Source: Planctomycetaceae bacterium UBA6894
GTDB taxonomy: Bacteria > Planctomycetota > Planctomycetia > Gemmatales > Gemmataceae
DNA length: 11,159 nucleotides
NCBI GenBank assembly: GCA_002451275.1
Contig: DKBS01000151.1
Span: forward strand, 9,594 to 20,752
Reading direction: 5' to 3'
Shown: positions 6,811-11,159 of the stretch, piece by piece
Numbering within the stretch: position 1 is the first letter of the stretch
How the letters are laid out: every line of letters begins with the position of its first letter
Notes under the pieces: model-generated
Told to the model about the DNA's origin: nothing
What the model saw: the letters and a program-made list of their open reading frames with translations, nothing else
Databases searched by the model: none
Translations under genes and position numbers: made by a program

Positions 6811-7917
6811 ATGCTAATGCACCTCGTCTGGGCTCTGGCCGGCCAGCCAGTCGGGTTGCCCCCCGATTTGGCGCCCTGGTTCAGCCCGCCGGCGGAAATT
6901 GCCCAGCCGTCGGACCGCCACCGTTCGCCGCTGCTGTTCGAGGACGGCACGCCGGTGAAAACCCCGGCCGACTGGGACCGGCGGAAGGTGGAGATCCGCG
7001 CCCATTGGCACGGGTTGATGGGGGCCTGGCCGCCCCTGCTGGAAAAGCCACGCGCCGAGACGCTTGACCGTCAGGTCATCGATGGCATCCCCGTCACACG
7101 CCTTCGCCTCGAGACCGCCCCTGGCCGGCAGGTCGAGGACGCCTACCTGCTGCGGCCCGCCACGGGCGCCGGTCCGTTCCCGGCGGTGGTGGTCGTCTAC
7201 TACGAGGCAGGCACGGCCATCGGCAAACCACCCCATGGTGCCGACAAGGGCGCCTTCCGCGACTACGCCCTGCAGTTGGCCAAGCGCGGTTTTGTCACCC
7301 TGTCTTTGGGCGGCGACCCGAACACCTACTACCCCGACAAGGCGCGCTGCCGGATCCAGCCGCTGTCGTTCCACGCCTATGAGGCGGCCAACTGCCACAC
7401 CTACCTGGGCGGATTGCCCGAGGTGGACAAGAAACGGATCGGCGTGGTTGGGCATTCCTACGGCGGCAAGTGGGCGATGTTCGCCGCCTGCCTGCACGAG
7501 CCGTTCGCCTGCGGCGCCTGGTCGGATCCGGGCATCGTCTTCGATGAGGCGCGTCCCAATGTCAACTACTGGGAACCGTGGTACCTGGGGTTCGACCCGG
7601 AATTGCCCCAGCAGCGCAAGCGGGGTGTGCCGGATGGATCCAACCCGCGCACCGGTCCCTACCAAAAGCTGATGGCCGAGGGGCGCGACCTGACCGACCT
7701 GCACGCGCTGATGGCACCCCGGCCTTTCCTGGTCTCCGGCGGTTCCGAGGACCCGCCGGCCCGGTGGGAATCGCTCGGCCATGCCATCGCGGTCAACCGG
7801 TTGCTGGGAGTGAGACACCGGGTGGGGATGACCAACCGTCCCGAACACACCCCGAACGCGCGGGACAACGAGACGCTCTACCGCTTTTTCGAGCACGCGC
7901 TGGGGAAGGGGCGCTGA
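6811..7917 (+). CDS. Alpha/beta-hydrolase (esterase / dienelactone-hydrolase-like)
   Basis: The product has 368 residues. ATG 6811 has AGGA at 6797-6800, 10 nt upstream; the ATG two codons later is possible. After a proline-rich N-terminal part, residues 55-75 (WDRRKVEIRAHWHGLMGAWP) match the lead-in of planctomycete secreted hydrolases related to Abhydrolase_7 and acetyl-xylan esterases. The core has the strand FPAVVVVYYEAG, the nucleophile elbow GVVGHSYGGKWA with Ser 216, an acid candidate Asp 314 in SGGSEDPPARWE, and a histidine candidate His 346 in NRPEHTPNARDNE. These form a plausible Ser-Asp-His triad. The N-terminus MLMHLVWALAGQP is hydrophobic but short for a signal peptide, so export is uncertain. 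Likely role: hydrolysis of a carbohydrate or small-molecule ester. It appears to be transcribed alone, with about 200 bases before it and the hairpin-rich region after. Confidence 0.82.
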   Translation: MLMHLVWALAGQPVGLPPDLAPWFSPPAEIAQPSDRHRSPLLFEDGTPVKTPADWDRRKVEIRAHWHGLMGAWPPLLEKPRAETLDRQVIDGIPVTRLRLETAPGRQVEDAYLLRPATGAGPFPAVVVVYYEAGTAIGKPPHGADKGAFRDYALQLAKRGFVTLSLGGDPNTYYPDKARCRIQPLSFHAYEAANCHTYLGGLPEVDKKRIGVVGHSYGGKWAMFAACLHEPFACGAWSDPGIVFDEARPNVNYWEPWYLGFDPELPQQRKRGVPDGSNPRTGPYQKLMAEGRDLTDLHALMAPRPFLVSGGSEDPPARWESLGHAIAVNRLLGVRHRVGMTNRPEHTPNARDNETLYRFFEHALGKGR

Positions 7918-8180
7918 ATTGGCCCGGCTTATGGTTTTATGGTCGGGGTTAGTGTTTGGGTTTATAGAAGGTTTATAGAAGCTGGATTCCGAGTTGCGAC
8001 ACGCTGTTCAGACTTGGCGGGTTACCAATAGGTGACTTTTAACGTTGGAGTGAACGTTTCTTGTTTGCCGGGTGGAAGGTCTCACAGGGATGTGCGGAAC
8101 TTCTGGTGCCCTAGGGGCAATTCTGTATTGTGCGCGGCATGCGCCTGCCTGAAGCAGTTCATGCTTATCGAAAAATAAGC
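7918..8180 (+). other. Non-coding stretch with small repeats and hairpins
   Basis: No open frame here has a ribosome site or recognisable product. The stretch contains an 11-bp tandem duplication GGTTTATAGAA (7959-7969, 7970-7980) and AACGTT at 8041-8046 and 8053-8058, which can pair. It also contains a TGCCC/GGGCA hairpin at 8107-8119, a GCGC/GCGC hairpin at 8132-8144 and a GCTTAT/ATAAGC hairpin at 8163-8180. The last directly abuts the terminator. Together these could be the 3' UTR of the hydrolase mRNA or a separate small RNA. A weak promoter-like pair, TTGGCG (8014-8019) and TTTTAA (8037-8042) with 17-nt spacing, is present but unconvincing alone. Confidence 0.4.
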
Positions 8181-8222
8181 AAACCCGGCCAGGAGAATGG
8201 TCCCGGCCGGGTTTGGTTTTTT
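8181..8222 (+). terminator. Strong Rho-independent terminator between converging genes
   Basis: AAACCCGGCC (8181-8190) and GGCCGGGTTT (8205-8214) form a perfect 10-bp stem around a 14-nt loop. GG and six T residues (8217-8222) follow, the classical intrinsic terminator form for the plus strand. Read on the minus strand, the same stem is followed by GCTTATTTTT, a weaker T-rich tail. It could therefore also stop transcription from the secreted-protein operon, whose last stop codon lies about 50 bases away. Confidence 0.88.
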
Positions 8223-8272
8223 CATGAGAAATAGGAGGTGCAAAAATATTGCAATTTACACCTGGACAGCAA

Positions 8273-9718
8273 TCATTTGGTCCGCAGTTTCAACTGGTAG
8301 GTAGTTCCTAGCAACTCGGCCAGAGAATCTTTCTTCTGCTCTTTCATGGAAGCCATGATTTCCGAGGGTAATTCAGGGGGACCAAGCGTGGCCACGAAGC
8401 CTTCCACCTTCCAAACAAAAGGCTTCTCGGTCAGGGGGTCGATGGGAACTGGAATATCGGAAATATCCTCAAGCTTTTCGGGCAATTTTCCGTCATGCTT
8501 GGCTGCGTAGTGACGAACAGCCTCGATGACGCGCAGCATTTGGACCCGCCGATAATTGCCATTCAGGCTCAGGTAGTTGAACAATGGGTTTTTGAAGAAA
8601 TCAAAGAACTTGGAATTCAGATGGCTGTAAAACTCACTGCAATCCCGGTTGAGCTTGAATAGTTGGGGAAGGGCCTCCCGAGCCGCAAGGAACGAGTAAG
8701 CGTTGTAGCGGCTATCCAGGTTGATATGGTTGGTGACGAACCAGCGCAGGATAGCCTCTTCCTTCGTCATTTGGGCGACTTTTTCCGGGGTGTAGCCCAG
8801 CAATTTTGGCAATTCTTTTCGAGCCACCTGCTCCGTCTGGGCGAACGCCTGTTTTTTTTCGGCCTCTCCTTTGGGGACAACCAACCCCATGGTTTCCGCC
8901 AGCAGGTTCAATTGCTGGTCAAACAGTTTTTTCCATTCCTGGCTGTCGCGGGGCTTGTCAAGATCTTTGGTAAACGGGAAGGTTAAAGCCAGCATTTGCC
9001 CTTCAAAATCTGCTGTCCGCTCCAGGGAAAGAATCCCCTTGGGGATGGTGCTCAATCCCCAGTAGAGGTTGGGGCTTTCGGGCTGGCTGATCAGGTCAAC
9101 CGTGCGGTCGAACATGGTGCGCTGGATAGCCGCGGCGACTAGCTGGTTGATTACAAATGGAGTGGCGGCAATGTGACGGGCATTGGCGATGCCAACCTTG
9201 ATCACCTCCATAGCCTCATCCAATTCGCCCCTGGACAGGTGATATTTTGCCCTGGAAGACAAACCAAACCCCAGGAACGCCCTCAAACCCTGAACATCCG
9301 GAAGAAGGATCGTCATGGCTGGGACTTCACCAATGGGGTACTCCCAGGCGGCATCGCGACGGTAGGCAGCCCGTTTCATTTCCTCGAAGAAACGGGGGGG
9401 GATATCGCTGTACTCCTTCCATTTGGGGTCGTTCAGGGGAACATTCTCCCACTGCTGGAGATTGGGATAAACCTTTTCCATCCAGGCCCTTTGCTCCCAT
9501 GGCAACCGGAGCAGAATGGGCACGGCGTTGCCGGGTTTGAGTTCGTCCTCGCGCGGCAGAAAACGGTATTTAAGCATGGGGTTTTCGATAGCCCGCGGGG
9601 TGATTTCCACCACGACGGGTTTTGGACCGACTGGTTTGGCATCCGCCTGCGCTGGCTCCTGGGCCAGCAGCGGCGTGATGGACAAACCGAACCAGACGAT
9701 GAAAGCTAGCTTTGGCAT
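8273..9718 (-). CDS. Secreted planctomycete-type protein, function unknown, last gene of the sigma operon
   Basis: The product has 481 residues and no recognised enzymatic family. The start at 9718 has AGGAG (9725-9729) 6 nt upstream. Residues 1-19 form a signal peptide: Lys 3, hydrophobic core LAFIVWFGLSITPL, cleavage near LLA-QE. The mature protein is largely helical and hydrophilic. A middle part around 150-230 (LSSRAKYHLSRGELDEAMEV, then ARHIAATPFVINQLVAAAIQ) reads like a helical repeat segment. Residues 390-445 contain RRVQMLRVIEAVRHYAAKHD, then GKLPEKLEDI, IPVPIDPLTEKPFVW and an ATL strand. This LEAxRxYAAxH-GxLPxxL-PxPxDPxTGKPF pattern is, to my knowledge, widespread in planctomycete secreted proteins, often in sigma-factor loci. 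It lies 48 bp downstream of the TM protein gene and is probably co-transcribed with it. Base composition is lower in GC than the left part of the window. Confidence 0.8.
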   Translation of the reverse strand: MPKLAFIVWFGLSITPLLAQEPAQADAKPVGPKPVVVEITPRAIENPMLKYRFLPREDELKPGNAVPILLRLPWEQRAWMEKVYPNLQQWENVPLNDPKWKEYSDIPPRFFEEMKRAAYRRDAAWEYPIGEVPAMTILLPDVQGLRAFLGFGLSSRAKYHLSRGELDEAMEVIKVGIANARHIAATPFVINQLVAAAIQRTMFDRTVDLISQPESPNLYWGLSTIPKGILSLERTADFEGQMLALTFPFTKDLDKPRDSQEWKKLFDQQLNLLAETMGLVVPKGEAEKKQAFAQTEQVARKELPKLLGYTPEKVAQMTKEEAILRWFVTNHINLDSRYNAYSFLAAREALPQLFKLNRDCSEFYSHLNSKFFDFFKNPLFNYLSLNGNYRRVQMLRVIEAVRHYAAKHDGKLPEKLEDISDIPVPIDPLTEKPFVWKVEGFVATLGPPELPSEIMASMKEQKKDSLAELLGTTYQLKLRTK

Positions 9719-9766
9719 GGAATACTCCTGGGTTCAAATGGGGAATAAACCGGAATCCTGTGGGTT

Positions 9767-10249
9767 TCAATGACCCAGGGATTCCAGATGTGAAAACTGA
9801 AGGAGGGAATAGGATTTTTCCCGGGGGTCGAGTTGAGCGAATTTTTGCAGGGCCTGATCAAAAAGTTCCGCTTTCTCTTGACCCTGTTCCCAGTTTTCCC
9901 AAGGAGAAGTGGATTGTCCCTGGTCGCCATGGGATCCCAGCGGCAGATCCTCCTTGGGAGCGGCGGTGATCATCAGGGGGATGTTGGCAGGGGGCGGCTG
10001 TCCCGGGTTCATGGGCAGTGTGAGGCTTGGGCGGTCCCAGGGGAACAGGGTCACGGCCACAATCAGTCCAAGGGCTCCGGTGTAAGCCTGCCAAAGGCGA
10101 GTCCTTTTGGTGGCAGTATTTATGCCGGCACGGAAGGCTGCCTGGTAAAGCAGGGCCTGCTGACCGGCTTGGTCAAGCCGGGGGTTCTGGCCGAGCAACT
10201 CGGCTTCAAGCGCTGCGAGGTCGGGATCGTTGAGGGTAAAAGGTTTCAT
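9767..10249 (-). CDS. Single-TM protein, candidate anti-sigma factor or signalling partner
   Basis: The product has 160 residues. Its ATG (10249) overlaps the sigma factor stop as ATGA, indicating translational coupling. Residues 1-50 are a cytoplasmic-type helical segment (DPDLAALEAELLGQNPRLDQ, then QALLYQAAFRAG). One membrane helix follows at about 53-69 (WQAYTGALGLIVAVTLF), then a Pro- and Gln-rich tail of about 90 residues that would lie outside the membrane. No HXXXCXXC zinc motif of ZAS anti-sigma factors is present. The topology, position and coupling to an ECF gene fit an anti-sigma factor holding the sigma at the membrane. The evidence is contextual only; a secreted-protein assembly partner is an alternative. 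Confidence 0.7.
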   Translation of the reverse strand: MKPFTLNDPDLAALEAELLGQNPRLDQAGQQALLYQAAFRAGINTATKRTRLWQAYTGALGLIVAVTLFPWDRPSLTLPMNPGQPPPANIPLMITAAPKEDLPLGSHGDQGQSTSPWENWEQGQEKAELFDQALQKFAQLDPREKSYSLLQFSHLESLGH

Positions 10250-10731
10250 GGTGAGCGCTCCGTGGGCGAAACCAGGATTTCGCGGAGTTGCTTGAGTGCC
10301 GTTTCATAGCGCCGGAAGGCGGTGGTGGCGGAAACCCCGAGGAGTTTGCCAATTTCCTCAAATCCCAGGCCACCCCAGATGCGGGCGACCAGCGTCTCCT
10401 TGAGAGGCTTCTCGAGGGCTTCCACGGCTGCCAGGGTTTCGGAATGTTCGAGAGCCTCGCCAGGGTCCCGTAGGAATGCCTCGGGAATTGCCTTGGCAAT
10501 TTCGCGCCGGACCCGACGCTGATCTGTACGGTTGGCTTTTTCCGCTAGGTTTTTGCACACAGTGAAGAGCCAGGCGACCGGCTGATCCGGAATTGGGTCG
10601 GCCACCGCCAAACGGCAAAAAGCCTCCTGCACCACATCTTCCCAATGGGGGGTTCGCGGGCGTGTCCAGAGCTGCAGGATAGCTGCATGGCTCTCGATCA
10701 ACAGCGCCAGCGCTTGCGCGGCCATTGGCAT
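10246..10731 (-). CDS. ECF RNA polymerase sigma factor
   Basis: The complete 161-residue ECF sigma factor has only regions 2 and 4. Residues 30-42 (WEDVVQEAFCRLA) are the region 2 polymerase-binding helix with the DVVQE motif. Residues 52-68 (VAWLFTVCKNLAEKANR) are the region 2.3/2.4 helix that melts and reads the -10 element. Residues 105-152 are the region 4 helix-turn-helix: EKPLKETLVARIWGGLGFEE, then IGKLLGVSATTAFRRYETAL for -35 recognition. Start ATG 10731 has GTGAGG about 11 nt upstream, a moderate ribosome site; ATG 10725 is an alternative. It heads an operon with the one-TM protein and the secreted protein. Such operons usually respond to an envelope signal, and many ECF factors drive their own promoter, but no promoter motif could be confirmed upstream. 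Confidence 0.9.
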   Translation of the reverse strand: MPMAAQALALLIESHAAILQLWTRPRTPHWEDVVQEAFCRLAVADPIPDQPVAWLFTVCKNLAEKANRTDQRRVRREIAKAIPEAFLRDPGEALEHSETLAAVEALEKPLKETLVARIWGGLGFEEIGKLLGVSATTAFRRYETALKQLREILVSPTERSP

Positions 10732-10777
10732 GGAAAAATATGCCTCACGGGGTGCCCTTCACCAATTAGACCCCGCG

Positions 10778-10815
10778 ACCTTGATTTTTTTCCATTGGAT
10801 TTGAAAAACCAAGGT
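10778..10815. repeat. Inverted repeat between the toxin remnant and the sigma operon
   Basis: ACCTTG at 10778-10783 pairs with CAAGGT at 10810-10815. After one mismatch, TTTTT (10785-10789) pairs with AAAAA (10804-10808), leaving a 14-nt loop. The right arm overlaps the point where similarity of the toxin remnant to PIN proteins ends. It lacks the T-tail of a terminator in either direction. It could be an operator, a transcript end of the toxin unit, or a scar of rearrangement. Confidence 0.4.
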
Positions 10816-10937
10816 CCTATCGCTGAAACGCCCAAGGTATCCGATTCGGCAGGATCCAGCGGATCACTCGGAGGACCCGGAAGGGCGTTTGGGCCATTTC
10901 GCTAACAGATCCAGATATGCGTATCCAACAGGATCAT
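10800..10937 (-). pseudogene. Remnant of a PIN-domain (VapC-type) toxin
   Basis: ATG at 10937 opens a frame reading MILLDTHIWIC and then stops at 10902-10904. The motif MILLDTHIW is the start of PIN-domain ribonucleases of VapC type, whose first catalytic aspartate lies in the LDTH motif. Its ATG overlaps, as ATGA, the stop that the neighbouring antitoxin would have if its missing base were restored, the usual arrangement of these pairs. Immediately after the stop, another frame gives VSE, fitting the WWVSE-type continuation. In a third frame, around 10809-10850, ESDTLGVSAIGPW matches the second conserved PIN segment (LGVSAISxWEVA). After GPW the similarity ends. So at least two frame changes and a truncation separate this from a working toxin. 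PIN toxins cleave RNA; this copy cannot make one as written. Confidence 0.72.
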
Positions 10938-11145
10938 TTGAGCGCCTGCCAATCTTTTCCACGACCGGGTCCGTTGGTCGATCATAGTGGAGGACTGTCC
11001 CTTCCAGAGAAGGGATTCGGGCCGATGGCTCGGTGGTGGGCAGCATAATGACCTCGACCTTTTGACCGGTTTTAAAGGGAAGGTGGTCGATGGAGAGTTT
11101 TCCGTCCGGGTCGATCACCATCTCGGTCCTGAAGGCCTGAACCAT
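10864..11145 (-). CDS. VapB-like antitoxin with frameshifted C-terminus
   Basis: The annotated frame gives 93 residues from ATG 11145, with AAGGA (11152-11156) 6 nt upstream. Residues 1-63, beginning MVQAFRTEMVIDPDGKLSID and containing LPFKTGQKVEVIML and GTVLHYDRPTDPVVE, match a family of small antitoxins found beside PIN toxins. Members usually end shortly after an RYDxPTDPV(A/V)xxDWEAL-type motif. Here the sequence after VVEK becomes IGRRSNDPVGYAY and onward, which is unlike the family. One extra A in the A-run at 10955-10958 would give VVEKDWQALK and a stop at 10934-10936, a normal 70-residue antitoxin. The last 29 residues as read are therefore out-of-frame translation of the toxin start. 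The protein would bind and neutralise the toxin and repress its own promoter; the promoter lies outside the window. Confidence 0.75.
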   Translation of the reverse strand: MVQAFRTEMVIDPDGKLSIDHLPFKTGQKVEVIMLPTTEPSARIPSLEGTVLHYDRPTDPVVEKIGRRSNDPVGYAYLDLLAKWPKRPSGSSE

Positions 11146-11159
11146 CGGGTTTCCTTCAA

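Noticed and set aside
6814..7896. Minus-strand open frame of 360 codons opposite the hydrolase
   Set aside because: It mirrors the hydrolase gene almost end to end, and the plus strand has the GHSYGG nucleophile motif and a plausible catalytic triad.

Overview
The window looks like a GC-rich stretch of a planctomycete chromosome, probably a Gemmatales-type organism. The evidence is an ECF sigma factor at the left edge of a kind I associate with Planctomycetes, a second ECF sigma factor followed by a one-TM protein and a large secreted protein with a C-terminal motif common in planctomycete proteins, and many lineage-specific hypotheticals. This assignment comes from reading proteins and no search was run.

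Left part (1-7917, roughly 65-70% GC where counted). A 3'-truncated ECF sigma factor gene runs off the left edge on the minus strand. The plus strand then carries: a four-TM protein whose C-terminal half appears to be a threefold repeat; an APC-family permease resembling ethanolamine permeases, split by a one-base deletion near 2874-2876; a MOSC-domain protein starting 2 nt after the permease stop, so probably co-transcribed; an acetoacetate-decarboxylase-superfamily protein; a short single-domain asparaginase-like protein with its catalytic residues intact; and an alpha/beta hydrolase. The hydrolase is followed by a 355-bp non-coding stretch with several small hairpins, ending in a strong terminator-like hairpin (8181-8222) between converging transcription units.

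Right part (8273-11145, minus strand, visibly lower GC). A three-gene operon reads ECF sigma factor, one-TM protein (candidate anti-sigma or signalling partner, ATGA overlap), then a 481-residue secreted protein. Upstream of it lie the remains of a type II toxin-antitoxin pair. The antitoxin gene has lost one base in an A-run. Restoring it gives a 70-residue antitoxin ending in an ATGA overlap with a PIN-type toxin start (MILLDTHIWI). The toxin stops after 11 codons, and a further PIN-like fragment (LGVSAIGPW) lies out of frame downstream.

The most notable items are the decayed antitoxin/PIN module, the frameshifted permease, the threefold-repeat membrane protein and the hairpin-rich stretch before the terminator. 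I found no CRISPR array, rRNA, tRNA or intact mobile element.
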